From contig NZ_CAKAKH010000001.1 in assembly GCF_916618885.1 (NCBI RefSeq), positions 1,537,005-1,601,004 of the forward strand: DNA of 64,000 bases, in the 5' to 3' direction. This DNA comes from Marinilactibacillus sp. Marseille-P9653. Its GTDB lineage: Bacteria; Bacillota; Bacilli; Lactobacillales; Carnobacteriaceae_A. Shown in pieces: positions 9,229 to 17,908 of this stretch. The notes beneath the pieces were generated by a model that saw only the letters and a list, made by a program, of their open reading frames with translations, was not told the origin of the DNA and did not search any database. Position 1 is the first letter of the stretch. Each line of letters opens with the position of its first letter. Position numbers and translations under genes: made by a program.

Positions 9229-9885
9229 ATGCCAGAAAAAACATCAGAAACAGCTTTTTCTAGAGGCTACTTGATATGGAATGAGGTACTTAATGCAATC
9301 ACCCACGGTTTAGGTGTGATTTTGAGCATAACCGGGTTGATTTTTCTAGTCAGAAAAGGACTTGAAATGGGTGGTGTAGTTGAAGTTACTTCTTACATTG
9401 TCTACGGAACAACACTCATTTTGTTGTACTTGTGTTCAACGTTGTACCACAGTTTAACGTTCACGAAAGCAAAACAGTTTTTCCGTGTTCTAGATCACTG
9501 TAGTATTTTCCTATTGATAGCAGGTACGTACACTCCATATACGCTTATTACAATTTCAGGACGTCTAGGTATTCTGTTAACTGTAATGATCTGGTCTATC
9601 GCCTTATTAGGCGTGATTTATAAAACCGTATGGTTCAAAAAATTCCAAGGACTGTCTGTATGGTTGTACATCATTATGGGATGGATTTCCTTATTCTTCT
9701 TGAATTATCTATACCAGGGACTTGGGACAACTGGTTTCATCTGGTTAGTCGCAGGAGGATTGTCTTTTACTGTAGGCGCGATATTCTACAGAATGAAGTA
9801 CGTTAAATTCATGCATGTAGTATGGCATTTATTTGTATTAGCAGGTACAGTCTGTATGTTCTTCTCAATTTATCTATACACTTAA
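9229..9885 (+). CDS. Hemolysin III family membrane protein (YplQ/YqfA type)
   Basis: This 218-aa integral membrane protein has seven predicted membrane segments. It carries the family signatures NEVLNAITHGLGV near residue 18, TLYHSLTF near 76, RVLDHCSIFLLIAGTYTPY near 87, and MHVVWHLFVLAGT near the end, with conserved His residues as in the PAQR-like superfamily. GAGGAGG precedes the ATG. It stands alone and convergent with folA. Despite the name, haemolytic activity is not implied for this family in general. Confidence 0.93.
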   Translation: MPEKTSETAFSRGYLIWNEVLNAITHGLGVILSITGLIFLVRKGLEMGGVVEVTSYIVYGTTLILLYLCSTLYHSLTFTKAKQFFRVLDHCSIFLLIAGTYTPYTLITISGRLGILLTVMIWSIALLGVIYKTVWFKKFQGLSVWLYIIMGWISLFFLNYLYQGLGTTGFIWLVAGGLSFTVGAIFYRMKYVKFMHVVWHLFVLAGTVCMFFSIYLYT

Positions 9886-9903
9886 AAGTTTCAGATAAAA
9901 ATT

Positions 9904-9947
9904 AAAGACTGACGATTAAAACAATGATGTTTTAATCGTCAGTCTTT
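9904..9947. terminator. Bidirectional terminator between hemolysin III and folA
   Basis: Nineteen-base perfect arms (9904-9922 and 9929-9947) with a six-base loop are flanked by A and T runs on both sides. It can end both convergent transcripts. Confidence 0.92.
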
Positions 9948-9966
9948 TTTGTTTACGTTAAAAGGC

Positions 9967-10461
9967 TTAAGCTTGTTTGCGTTCGAAAATCTGGAAAGTA
10001 TGGGCATGAATATTTTTTTCATCTACACTACCTTCTACTGTTTCAACTAGATCGAACAAATCATAGTCTATTGAAGGCATATAAACATCCCCTTCGAACG
10101 TTTCATGTATCAAGGTACGGTACAATCTATCTACATCATCTACAAACAGATTAAAGATATCTGCTCCACCAATAATGTGTAGTGGTTTATCCATCGTTTT
10201 AGCGAGCTCAAGCACTTCGTCTTTAGTATTAAGAACAATAATATCCTTTTTTTCGAATTCAGTGTTTCGAGTTAACACGACGTTGATCCGATTCTTTAAA
10301 GGTGGATTCGGAATAGATTCCAAGGTTTTTCGACCCATTAAGACGTTTCCCGTTAAAGTAACTTCTTTGAAAAATTTCATATCGTTAGGAAGAGACCATG
10401 GAAGGCCACCTTCTTTACCAATGACGCCATTTTCGTCTTCCGCCCATACAAATGTTAACAT
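9967..10461 (-). CDS. folA: Dihydrofolate reductase
   Basis: This enzyme reduces dihydrofolate with NADPH and regenerates the cofactor consumed by thymidylate synthase. The 164-aa chain shows FVWAEDENGVIGKEGGLPW, the catalytic Asp in LPNDMKFFK, GRKTLESI, and the NADPH loop HIIGGADIF. It is the last gene of thyA-GNAT-folA on the minus strand. A long inverted repeat lies in the gap just before its ribosome site (see separate entry). Its length and motifs are those of the chromosomal enzyme. Confidence 0.95.
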   Translation of the reverse strand: MLTFVWAEDENGVIGKEGGLPWSLPNDMKFFKEVTLTGNVLMGRKTLESIPNPPLKNRINVVLTRNTEFEKKDIIVLNTKDEVLELAKTMDKPLHIIGGADIFNLFVDDVDRLYRTLIHETFEGDVYMPSIDYDLFDLVETVEGSVDEKNIHAHTFQIFERKQA

Positions 10462-10478
10462 TAAAACATTCTCCTTAT

Positions 10479-10519
10479 TAGTTGTCTATAACAACCAAAC
10501 TAATTGCTATAGACAACTA
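10479..10519. repeat. 12-bp inverted repeat between GNAT gene and folA
   Basis: TAGTTGTCTATA (10479-10490) and TATAGACAACTA (10508-10519) are perfect complements separated by 17 bases. The repeat begins five bases after the GNAT stop codon and ends just before the AAGGAG site of folA. No T run follows, so it is not an ordinary terminator. It could be an operator or an mRNA hairpin. Confidence 0.75.
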
Positions 10520-10523
10520 TCTT

Positions 10524-10964
10524 TTATTCAGCCGATTTTGCTAAGAAAACCAAGCGCTCAACTTCATTGAATCCAACTTTTTTGTAAAAGTACTCTGCAT
10601 CTATTCCTCGATCTGTGAGCAGTGCAACATCTTTAATATTTTCTTCCTTCAAGAGGTTCATCAAGACTGTCATCAGTTTTTTACCGATGCCTTTTCCCTG
10701 AATTTCTAGTCCTATAAACATTTCTTGAATAAAGAATTCTTTTCCGCTATACCACTGTTTAGTGTTCCCAAGAAGTGCTCCTTGACAGGCCCCGTTTTGA
10801 AAGTATCCTACCCCTTTAAAACCAGGAGTATTGAAAATATCTTGGACATAATTAGTAGCTTTTTCAAGTGACCAGTTATCGTTCCAGGGAGCCTGGTTGA
10901 ATACCTCTACAAAAAGCATGGTACATTGAGTCAGATCTTTTTCAGTTAGTACTTTATAGTCCAT
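10524..10964 (-). CDS. GNAT family N-acetyltransferase
   Basis: This is a 146-aa acetyltransferase of the GNAT fold. The acetyl-CoA motif A is visible as EMFIGLEIQGKGIGKKLM near residue 85-100, followed by ALLTDRGIDAEYFYKKVGF, the usual motif B with Tyr. The acceptor substrate cannot be named. It lies 13 bases after thyA and 62 bases before folA, so it is probably co-transcribed with two folate-cycle enzymes, although nothing in its sequence ties it to folate. Confidence 0.85.
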   Translation of the reverse strand: MDYKVLTEKDLTQCTMLFVEVFNQAPWNDNWSLEKATNYVQDIFNTPGFKGVGYFQNGACQGALLGNTKQWYSGKEFFIQEMFIGLEIQGKGIGKKLMTVLMNLLKEENIKDVALLTDRGIDAEYFYKKVGFNEVERLVFLAKSAE

Positions 10965-10977
10965 TTTGCCACCTCTT

Positions 10978-11925
10978 TTACACTGCTATAGGTGCTTTAA
11001 TACCTTTATGGGGGTTGTAGCCCGTAACGTTAATATCTTCAATTTCAAAGTCAAAGATACTTGTTTTTTCTGGATTTAATTCTAAAGTAGGAAATGGCAT
11101 CGGCTCTCTAGATAGTTGTTTATTAATCTGATCCATGTGGTTCAAGTATAGATGCGCATCTCCAAGAGTATGCACAAAATCTCCTACTTCAAGACCCGTT
11201 TCTCTAGCAATTAAGTGCGTTAATAAAGCATAGCTTGCAATGTTAAACGGAACACCTAAGAAAACATCTCCACTTCTTTGGTATAATTGACAACTTAGCT
11301 TACCATCTTGAACATAAAACTGGAATAACGTATGGCAAGGTGGTAGTGCCATATTTGGTACTTCTTCTGGATTCCATGCAGAAACGATATGTCTTCTTGA
11401 ATCTGGATTGTTTTTAATAGAGTCAATGACGTTTTGAATCTGGTCAATGGTTCCACCAGCTGTGGTTGGCCAAGTTCTCCACTGTGCTCCGTATACATTA
11501 CCAAGTGTCCCATGCTTTTCAGAAAAAGCTTCATCATCTAATATTTTTTGATTAAAGGCTTTTTTTTCTTCTTGATAGGTTTTGTTAAAGACTTCATCTT
11601 TTTGGGAGCGCAAGCCAAAATCGGTCATGTCCGGTCCTGTATAATCTTCTGATTGAACGTAACGTTCAAATGCCCACTCATCCCAGATATGGTTGTTGTG
11701 TTCAAGAAGGTACTTGATGTTCGTATCTCCTTTAAGAAACCATAACAGTTCACTTTTGATCAACTTAAAAAAGACTCTTTTAGTTGTTAACAAGGGAAAG
11801 CCTTTTTGTAAATCAAAACGCATCTGGTGTCCAAACACAGATTTTGTACCGGTACCTGTTCGGTCATCTCTAATACTTCCTTCATCTAGTATTCTTTGGG
11901 CTAGATCCAGATATTCTTGTTCCAT
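10978..11925 (-). CDS. thyA: Thymidylate synthase
   Basis: ThyA makes dTMP from dUMP using methylene-tetrahydrofolate. The 315-aa chain belongs to the long Lactobacillales form, with an insert of about 50 residues after [15 protein letters not shown]. The catalytic Cys is in [12 protein letters not shown], followed by the [12 protein letters not shown] box and the [10 protein letters not shown] motif. AGAGGAG precedes the ATG. It leads the thyA-GNAT-folA operon, a natural pairing because ThyA produces the dihydrofolate that FolA recycles. Confidence 0.97.
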   Translation of the reverse strand: MEQEYLDLAQRILDEGSIRDDRTGTGTKSVFGHQMRFDLQKGFPLLTTKRVFFKLIKSELLWFLKGDTNIKYLLEHNNHIWDEWAFERYVQSEDYTGPDMTDFGLRSQKDEVFNKTYQEEKKAFNQKILDDEAFSEKHGTLGNVYGAQWRTWPTTAGGTIDQIQNVIDSIKNNPDSRRHIVSAWNPEEVPNMALPPCHTLFQFYVQDGKLSCQLYQRSGDVFLGVPFNIASYALLTHLIARETGLEVGDFVHTLGDAHLYLNHMDQINKQLSREPMPFPTLELNPEKTSIFDFEIEDINVTGYNPHKGIKAPIAV

Positions 11926-11940
11926 AAAATTTTCTCCTCT

Positions 11941-13830
11941 TTAAATAAATTCGGTTAAATATTCCCATCGTTCCATTTTAACTTCCAATTTTTGCTCAAG
12001 GTTTTCTTGACGGCGTGTGAGCTCACCTATGACACCGTAGTCGCTACCTGCTTGATTCATTTCAGATTGAATCTCTTCTAGTTCTTCTTCAAGTTTCGCA
12101 ATTTCATCTTCTATTGTATCCCATTCTTTTTTCTCCATATAAGATAACTTTGTTTTTTCTTTCTTATCAGACGATTTCTGAACAGGTGGGTTATTTTGAT
12201 TTTTAATCTTTGTAGAAGCCGTATTCGTTTCTTGATTCTTTTCTTCTAAAAATTCTGTCATTTTACCATAATACTCGCTGATTGATCCATTACCATTAAA
12301 TACAAGTAATTTAGTAGCCATCTTATCTAAGAAATAGCGATCATGCGATACGGCTATAACCGCACCACTAAAGGTTTGAATATATTCTTCCAGAACAGTT
12401 AGCGTCTGGATATCTAGATCATTCGTTGGCTCATCCAGCAGTAATACGTTCGGTTGTTGCATCAATAACTTCAACAAATATAGTCGTCTTTTTTCCCCAC
12501 CAGATAGTCTACCGATCATAGTCCCATGACTTGAACGATCAAATAAGAATCGTTCCAGTAACTGAGTCACACTCACACTTGTCCCATCTGCTAAACGAAC
12601 TTCTTCCGCAACTTCTTGTAAATAAGAAATCACTCTTTTATTTTCGTCCATAGATTCGTTCGTCTGGGTGTAATACGCAATCTTAACCGTTTCTCCTACT
12701 TCAAAAATCCCACTATCGAGTGGAATTTGATTGGCAAGGATATTCAAGAACGTCGTTTTCCCCGATCCATTTTCTCCTGTTATCCCGATTCTATCGGTTT
12801 GTTGAATCAAGAGATTGAACTCATCCAAAATGACTAGATCATCACGTTTGAAACTAGCATTTTCAAGCTCAAGAACTTTTTTACCCAATCGGCTACCTGA
12901 CAAATTCAAATCAAGTGAACCATTAGAATCTGTATTGGAAACCTCTTTTTTCAAATCAGTAAAGCGGTCAATTCTAGCTTGTTGTTTTGTACCACGGGCT
13001 TTAACCCCCGCACGCATCCATGCTAGTTCTTGCTTGTAAAGTTGCTTTTGTTTATGCGTCTTATCCGCTTGAGTTTCTTCTCGCTCAGCTTTTAACCGAA
13101 CATATTCCTGATAATTTCCGACATATCTTTCCAATCGACCATGAGTTAACTCAACCATATGATTGACGACATGATCAAGGAAATATCGATCATGCGTTAC
13201 AAGTAGCAGTGCTCCTTTGTAAGACATCAAAAAGTTTTCCAACCATTGGATCATCTCGAAGTCCAAGTGGTTGGTGGGCTCATCCAAGATCAACAAGTCT
13301 GGTTCTTGGATCAGTACCTGTGCCAGTGCAACTCTTTTTTGTTGACCACCTGATAGTTGACCTACGATTGACTGCATGTCCGTAATGCCTAAACGAGTTA
13401 GGATAGATTTAGCGCTAGCACTAGCGTTCCATGCATCCGCGCTATTCATCTTCTGTTCTGCAGAAGCAAAGTGATTTTGTGCACGTTCATCAGTCGGATC
13501 ATTCGTCAACTGCTGCAAAGCAGATTCATAATCTCTAACAGCTGACATGATCGCATTCGTTCCATCAAAAACTGTATCTAAAACTGTTTTCGTTTCGTCT
13601 AAAGTATTCTTCTGTTCCAGATATCCAATAGTATAGTCATTGGGTTTTGAGATTTCTCCCTTATCTGGAGATAGTTGTCTTGTAAGAATGTTTAGGAGAC
13701 TTGTTTTTCCAGTCCCATTTACTCCAATTAAACCAATTCTTTGTCCGTCTGTTATTGAAAAATCGATTGAATCGAATAATGTTTTCATCCCATACGAATG
13801 AGTCAAATTTTCTATTTTCAATTCTTTCAT
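11941..13830 (-). CDS. ABC-F family ATPase, YfmR/Uup type
   Basis: ABC-F proteins have no membrane domain and act on ribosomes. The 629-aa protein has two ATPase domains: Walker A GVNGTGKTS near residue 36 with signature QLSGGQQKR near 158, and GENGSGKTT near 349 with RLSGGEKRR near 442. The linker between them holds the ribosome-facing arm region. A charged C-terminal coiled coil (about 560-625) places it with Uup/YfmR rather than with antibiotic-resistance ABC-F proteins. YfmR is exactly this long in Bacillus. Its likely role is relief of stalled elongation; that is inference from the family. Confidence 0.92.
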   Translation of the reverse strand: MKELKIENLTHSYGMKTLFDSIDFSITDGQRIGLIGVNGTGKTSLLNILTRQLSPDKGEISKPNDYTIGYLEQKNTLDETKTVLDTVFDGTNAIMSAVRDYESALQQLTNDPTDERAQNHFASAEQKMNSADAWNASASAKSILTRLGITDMQSIVGQLSGGQQKRVALAQVLIQEPDLLILDEPTNHLDFEMIQWLENFLMSYKGALLLVTHDRYFLDHVVNHMVELTHGRLERYVGNYQEYVRLKAEREETQADKTHKQKQLYKQELAWMRAGVKARGTKQQARIDRFTDLKKEVSNTDSNGSLDLNLSGSRLGKKVLELENASFKRDDLVILDEFNLLIQQTDRIGITGENGSGKTTFLNILANQIPLDSGIFEVGETVKIAYYTQTNESMDENKRVISYLQEVAEEVRLADGTSVSVTQLLERFLFDRSSHGTMIGRLSGGEKRRLYLLKLLMQQPNVLLLDEPTNDLDIQTLTVLEEYIQTFSGAVIAVSHDRYFLDKMATKLLVFNGNGSISEYYGKMTEFLEEKNQETNTASTKIKNQNNPPVQKSSDKKEKTKLSYMEKKEWDTIEDEIAKLEEELEEIQSEMNQAGSDYGVIGELTRRQENLEQKLEVKMERWEYLTEFI

Positions 13831-13958
13831 CTAGACCCACCCCTCATATTATCGTACTACTATTCTATCATATCATACGGAACATATAATGAAATAATTT
13901 GAGTTCTCTATAAAACCTAACTTGATTTTTTTAAAACATATAGCTCTTCAGTCTGTGA

Positions 13959-13997
13959 TTGCTTATAAACACAAATTTGTATATACTGTTTATAAGC
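13959..13997 (+). promoter_or_regulatory. Promoter with flanking inverted repeat before the cold-shock gene
   Basis: TTGCTT (13959-13964) and TATACT (13982-13987) are 17 bases apart. Perfect 10-bp inverted arms GCTTATAAAC (13961-13970) and GTTTATAAGC (13988-13997) bracket the -10 box. The second arm falls at the predicted transcript start, so it may be an operator or a 5' leader structure. Confidence 0.6.
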
Positions 13998-14041
13998 GTA
14001 TTAGGCTTATTGAACCCATTAATTTTCATAGGAGGATTATC

Positions 14042-14263
14042 ATGACTTCAGGTAAAGTAAAATGGTTTAGTAATCAAAAAGGATATGGTTTCATAGAATA
14101 CAACGATCATGATGATGTATTTGTTCATTTTACTGGAATTGAAAAAGAGGGTTTCAAGACTCTTCAAGAAGGTCAGTTAGTTGAATTTTCAATCGTTGAA
14201 GGTAATCGTGGTCCTCAAGCAACACAAGTACGCGAAATTGAAACCTCTACAGAATCTTTATAA
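14042..14263 (+). CDS. Cold-shock protein (CspA family)
   Basis: This is a 73-aa single cold-shock domain. It carries the RNA-binding motifs [14 protein letters not shown] (RNP1) and [10 protein letters not shown] (RNP2), and the usual GPQATQV near the end. I use the ATG at 14042 because AGGAGG stands eight bases upstream and the protein then has the family length; the upstream in-frame codons are leader. Such proteins melt RNA structure. The leader between promoter and start is about 50 bases. The expected Lys before GYGF is present. Confidence 0.95.
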   Translation: MTSGKVKWFSNQKGYGFIEYNDHDDVFVHFTGIEKEGFKTLQEGQLVEFSIVEGNRGPQATQVREIETSTESL

Positions 14264-14267
14264 TTAA

Positions 14268-14299
14268 AAAAAGGATTAGACAATTGTCTAGTCCTTTTT
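14268..14299. terminator. Bidirectional terminator between csp and ebsA
   Basis: Arms of about 16 bases (AAAAAGGATTAGACAA and its near complement) end in T runs on both strands. The stop codon of the minus-strand ebsA gene lies inside the stem, so the two convergent genes share one hairpin. Confidence 0.88.
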
Positions 14300-14752
14300 A
14301 CTATATTCTATCATATCAGTTCCTAAACTAATTTTCTGCTGCTGCGCCCATAAGGCTAATTGCTCTTGAGCTGCTTTAGGCATATAAATGATATAAGGCG
14401 CTTGGTTAGTTCTTTTTAATTTAACGATTGTTCTGGAATCTGTTAAAATAATCTGATCAATTTCTATTATTTCAATTGAATCCTTTTTTAGTCCAGCAAA
14501 ATAGCGAAAATTTATTGACTCTTCACTAATTGTTAGATAAGTCTCTTTCTTCAAATACACCAAGACAATCGTAAGAATCGCAAAAACCGCTGTACCCCAG
14601 TTTGGTCTAGTAACCGTTGTTGTAATGATGATGGCTAAACAAAAAGAAATGAATATAGCTGAGATATACATGGACTGGAACGCTGGTTCTAAAATGAGAG
14701 TATATTTGTTTGAGACCTGTTTTGTTGATTTTTGTTTTATTTTCATAATCAT
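14288..14752 (-). CDS. EbsA-like membrane protein
   Basis: This 154-aa protein has two adjacent membrane segments at about 28-48 and 52-66, followed by a soluble domain with TYLTISEESINFRYFAGLKK and IIEIDQIILT. Its length, layout and position next to an RNase HI family gene resemble enterococcal EbsA, described as a pore-forming or surface-related protein. I assign it by context plus general resemblance, not by a diagnostic motif. AGGAG lies before the ATG. Confidence 0.6.
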   Translation of the reverse strand: MIMKIKQKSTKQVSNKYTLILEPAFQSMYISAIFISFCLAIIITTTVTRPNWGTAVFAILTIVLVYLKKETYLTISEESINFRYFAGLKKDSIEIIEIDQIILTDSRTIVKLKRTNQAPYIIYMPKAAQEQLALWAQQQKISLGTDMIEYSKKD

Positions 14753-14788
14753 TGAACTCCTATTTTTTAATAATTGAAAGGGTGGCTT

Positions 14789-15190
14789 ATGTTAAAAGTT
14801 TATTCTGACGCTGCAGTCAATGGCAATCCTGGTTCAGCCGGTATCGGCATTGTTATAACTGGAGCAGGTATGTACACGCAACTTGCTTTACCATTAGAAG
14901 GTCAATGGGATAACCATACTGCAGAATTTGAAGCTATGAGGCTAGCAATCAGCTGGCTCGTAGAAAATGACCAGACTCATTCTATTACTCAATTTTTTAC
15001 CGATAGTCAGGTCGTCGCTCGCTCTATAGAAAAAAAGTATGTGAAAAGCGAGACTTTCAAGCCTTATTTAAACGAATGTTTGGCCTTGCTTGAATCCATT
15101 TCCTATTATGAAATCAATTGGATTCCAGAAAAGCAAAACAAAGGTGCCGATAATCTTGCAAAGCAAGGTTTGCAGAAAGCAATTCGTTAG
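14789..15190 (+). CDS. RNase HI family protein
   Basis: This is a 133-aa RNase H fold protein. The acidic catalytic set is visible: Asp in VYSDAAVNGNPG, Glu in HTAEFEAM, Asp in FFTDSQVVARS and Asp in KGADNLAKQ. It resembles the short YpdQ/YpeP-type proteins rather than classical RnhA, which has a basic protrusion that is missing here. I start at the ATG at 14789 because GAAAGGGTGG is properly placed; an upstream TTG lies before that site. It is divergent from ebsA. Confidence 0.88.
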   Translation: MLKVYSDAAVNGNPGSAGIGIVITGAGMYTQLALPLEGQWDNHTAEFEAMRLAISWLVENDQTHSITQFFTDSQVVARSIEKKYVKSETFKPYLNECLALLESISYYEINWIPEKQNKGADNLAKQGLQKAIR

Positions 15191-15285
15191 TATCCCATAT
15201 ATTGCTCTTATATCATAACAGGTTTCACTTTTATTTGCTTGAAAATAGTTTAAAATCGAATAAATCGCTATCTTAAAGTTAAAAT

Positions 15286-15327
15286 AGAACAAGAAGTGAT
15301 CTATGACAGTTGATCACTTCTTGTTCT
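15286..15327 (-). terminator. Terminator after the CNNM/CBS gene
   Basis: Sixteen-base perfect arms (15286-15301 and 15312-15327) with a ten-base loop start right after the stop codon, followed on the minus strand by TATTTT. Confidence 0.88.
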
Positions 15328-16638
15328 TTATTTTGAGAGAACGATGATCGCATTCTTTAACCGATCATTTTCTATATGAATATTTTTCATAATAAACCCT
15401 TGTTCTGTGAATAACTGTGTGCTTTGCTTTTCAATAAATTCTTTATTTGAAAGATAAAAGTCATTTAAGTTCTTATATTGATCCACTGGAATCTTCAGTA
15501 GGAGCTTTCGATTCAATTCTTCGATACTCGTGTTTCCACTTACAAGCCATGAATGTTGATTAAGTGGCTTGATATTAAGAGTTTCATTGGACATCAGGAT
15601 ATCATCACTGAATTCTCCCACAATTTGTTCAAGTAAATCGTTCATCGTTATAATCCCACTTGTGCCACCATATTCATCAATCACAACAGCAAAGCGATCT
15701 TTAGTCTGCTTCATATTTCTGAAAAGTACGTCTGCTCGAACCGTTTCTAGTACATAGTTCACAGGACGAATCACTTCATTTCTTAGATAACTTATTCTCT
15801 TGTCATCCACTCTGAAGTAGTCTTTTGTGTACAAAATACCCACGATATTGTCGGTAGATTCACTACATACTGGATAAACCGAATGTCTCCCAGCTCTAAT
15901 CGTACTTTCCCAGTCCTCTTCCGTATCGTCCATCCATAAAAAGACAACAGAAGTTCTGTGCGTCATGATTGCTTCTATTTGAGTATCATCGAATTCAAAA
16001 ATATTTTGAATCATATGTTCTTCATCTGGTTGTATTTGTCCTTTTTGAGCACCTATGTCTAGCATCAAACGAATTTCTTCTTCAGTATCTTCACTTTCAT
16101 CATCCTCTGAACTGATACCAAAAATCCTCAGAATTCCTTTTGTAGAAAGAGAAAACAGTCGAACAACGGGTGTGAAAATTTTTGAGATAAGGGTTACTAA
16201 TCCAGAAAGAAAAAGTGCTACTTTTTCTGGACTTCTCAATGCTAACTGTTTAGGAACCAACTCACCTAATACGACTGTAAAGAAAGTTAATAGCAATGTG
16301 ATGACAATTAATGATGTAAGGTTCAATATAGCAATTGGAATTTCTACTCCAATTCTTGAAAGTAGGTTGACTAATCGACTCGAAAAGTTTTCAGTAGCCA
16401 CCGCACTACTCAGTAGATTGACTAATGTAATCCCAATTTGAATCGTTGCTAGAAAGTCTGAAGAATTTTCTGTTAACTTTTTCAGTCTTTTCGCACGAAC
16501 ATCTCCACTTTGTGAAAGTCTTTCTAATTTATTATCGTTTATTGTAATGACAGCAATTTCTGCACTAGCAAAAATCGCATTTAGAAATATAAAGACAAAC
16601 TGTAAAACAAAAAGCCATAGCAAAGAAATATCGGACAA
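15328..16638 (-). CDS. Hemolysin-like CNNM/CBS domain membrane protein (CorC/HlyC type)
   Basis: This 436-aa protein has the usual order: a DUF21/CNNM membrane domain with four membrane segments (about 1-190, with FLNAIFASAEIAVITIND at its start), two CBS domains (about 205-330), and a C-terminal CorC_HlyC domain (about 345-430). Such proteins are linked to divalent cation, mainly magnesium, export. I start at the TTG at 16638: GGAGG lies eight bases upstream, while the longer TTG start at 16653 overlaps that site. A 45-aa gene lies just upstream on the same strand. Confidence 0.9.
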   Translation of the reverse strand: MSDISLLWLFVLQFVFIFLNAIFASAEIAVITINDNKLERLSQSGDVRAKRLKKLTENSSDFLATIQIGITLVNLLSSAVATENFSSRLVNLLSRIGVEIPIAILNLTSLIVITLLLTFFTVVLGELVPKQLALRSPEKVALFLSGLVTLISKIFTPVVRLFSLSTKGILRIFGISSEDDESEDTEEEIRLMLDIGAQKGQIQPDEEHMIQNIFEFDDTQIEAIMTHRTSVVFLWMDDTEEDWESTIRAGRHSVYPVCSESTDNIVGILYTKDYFRVDDKRISYLRNEVIRPVNYVLETVRADVLFRNMKQTKDRFAVVIDEYGGTSGIITMNDLLEQIVGEFSDDILMSNETLNIKPLNQHSWLVSGNTSIEELNRKLLLKIPVDQYKNLNDFYLSNKEFIEKQSTQLFTEQGFIMKNIHIENDRLKNAIIVLSK

Positions 16639-16698
16639 CTGATTTACCTCCAAGTGTATTTGATTTGATTGTGTGGGGCTTCATTGCACTGGAATACT

Positions 16699-16836
16699 TT
16701 ATAAACGTAAAACACAATATTGAATAAATCGACTTCCATCCTCATTAGAATAATATTTCGTATATATCCAAGCGGAAAAATCAAAATCTTTAACAATTGA
16801 TTGCTCCGTTGTCGCATCGTCATCACTACTTTCCAT
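16699..16836 (-). CDS. Small acidic/aromatic protein of unknown function
   Basis: This 45-aa reading frame starts MESSDDDATTEQSIVKDFDF and ends YCVLRL. An AGAAGG site lies about six bases before the ATG. The composition is protein-like: an acidic N-terminus, then a Trp/Tyr/Phe-rich half (SAWIYTKYYSNEDG). A competing 60-aa frame over the same DNA lacks such a site. It is followed after 60 bases by the CNNM/CBS gene on the same strand, so it may share its message. I do not recognise the family. Confidence 0.5.
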   Translation of the reverse strand: MESSDDDATTEQSIVKDFDFSAWIYTKYYSNEDGSRFIQYCVLRL

Positions 16837-17021
16837 GACTAACCTTCTTATCTACATGAAATTTTATTAATCTTAGTATAACAATGTTTTTCTACCAGTC
16901 AACTATGACTATCATAGACGACCAGATGTGTTGAAATATTAAATTATTCGTAAGTACCTGATTTGAATTGCTAATTAAAGAGCTATCATTTATGATTGGA
17001 AAATAATGGAGGTTAGCTAAA

Positions 17022-17864
17022 TTGAAAAATGAATTAGTACAGTGGATCATTCGTTTTATAAAAGGTATATTTATCGGTTCAGGTGCTATTTTACCTGGCG
17101 TTAGCGGCGGCGCCTTAGCAGCAGTTTTTGGAATTTATGAAGAGATCATTCAGTTTATTTCCAATATTAAGAAAGAATTCAAAAGTAAATTGCTCTTCTT
17201 TTTACCTGTTGGACTTGGTGGCTTATTTGGAATCATCGTACTCGCCTATCCAATAGAATCCTTACTACGAAATCATCCCGTTTTCATTCTTTTGTTTTTC
17301 ATGGGCTGTATCTTCGGTACTGTTCCCTTGCTTTATAGAAAAGCTAAGTTTCATGGACAGAAAAATTGGCATATTTACCTTACTGCTTTTACGGCTATTA
17401 TTTCTTTTATTTTATTAGTCTCAGCCAACACCTTCTTGGATATACAAGTAGCCCAGACACCTGTGACGTGGATTATGGTAGGTTTTATTTTCGCTTTGGG
17501 TTTTATTGTACCAGGTCTAAGTCCTTCAAATTTTCTGATTTACATGAATCTCTATGAACCATTAACTCGCGGAATCAGTCGACTGGATTGGATGATATTA
17601 TTACCTGTTGGGCTCGGTGCACTTGTATGTGTGATAGCTCTTTCCAAGTTGGTCAATCACTTGATGAATTTGTATTATACAACGATTTTTCACTTTATCT
17701 TGGGAATCGTGATCGCTTCAACCGTGATTATTTTTCCAAGTCAAAATCAATGGTCTCAACTATCTCTATACGGTCTAATTTTCTCAGTTGTATTATTTAT
17801 AATTGGTTTACTTCTTGGACTATGGATGGGACGGCTAGAACTAAAACATAAGCCAGAGAATTAA
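17022..17864 (+). CDS. DUF368 membrane protein, PopT-type undecaprenyl phosphate translocase
   Basis: This 280-aa integral membrane protein has about eight hydrophobic segments. The DUF368 signatures are present: GIFIGSGAILPGVSGGALAA near residue 15 and the internally related GFIVPGLSPSNFLIYM near 165, which reflects the inverted repeat of the family. DUF368 proteins have been implicated in returning undecaprenyl phosphate across the membrane for wall synthesis. The start is TTG with TGGAGG nine bases upstream. It stands alone, followed by a hairpin shared with speG. Confidence 0.88.
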   Translation: MKNELVQWIIRFIKGIFIGSGAILPGVSGGALAAVFGIYEEIIQFISNIKKEFKSKLLFFLPVGLGGLFGIIVLAYPIESLLRNHPVFILLFFMGCIFGTVPLLYRKAKFHGQKNWHIYLTAFTAIISFILLVSANTFLDIQVAQTPVTWIMVGFIFALGFIVPGLSPSNFLIYMNLYEPLTRGISRLDWMILLPVGLGALVCVIALSKLVNHLMNLYYTTIFHFILGIVIASTVIIFPSQNQWSQLSLYGLIFSVVLFIIGLLLGLWMGRLELKHKPEN

Positions 17865-17865
17865 A

Positions 17866-17897
17866 AAGAAGCCTGCATACAGTGATGTAGGCTTCTT
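17866..17897. terminator. Terminator between popT-type gene and speG
   Basis: Thirteen-base arms (AAGAAGCCTGCAT and a near complement) enclose a short loop. The T run is strong on the minus strand (TTTTTAA) and weak on the plus strand. Confidence 0.8.
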
Positions 17898-17908
17898 AAT
17901 CGTTTAAA

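Noticed and set aside
16644-16826. 60-aa minus-strand frame before the CNNM/CBS gene
   Set aside because: It lacks a ribosome site, overlaps the CNNM/CBS start, and the alternative 45-aa frame over the same DNA has a good site and better protein composition.
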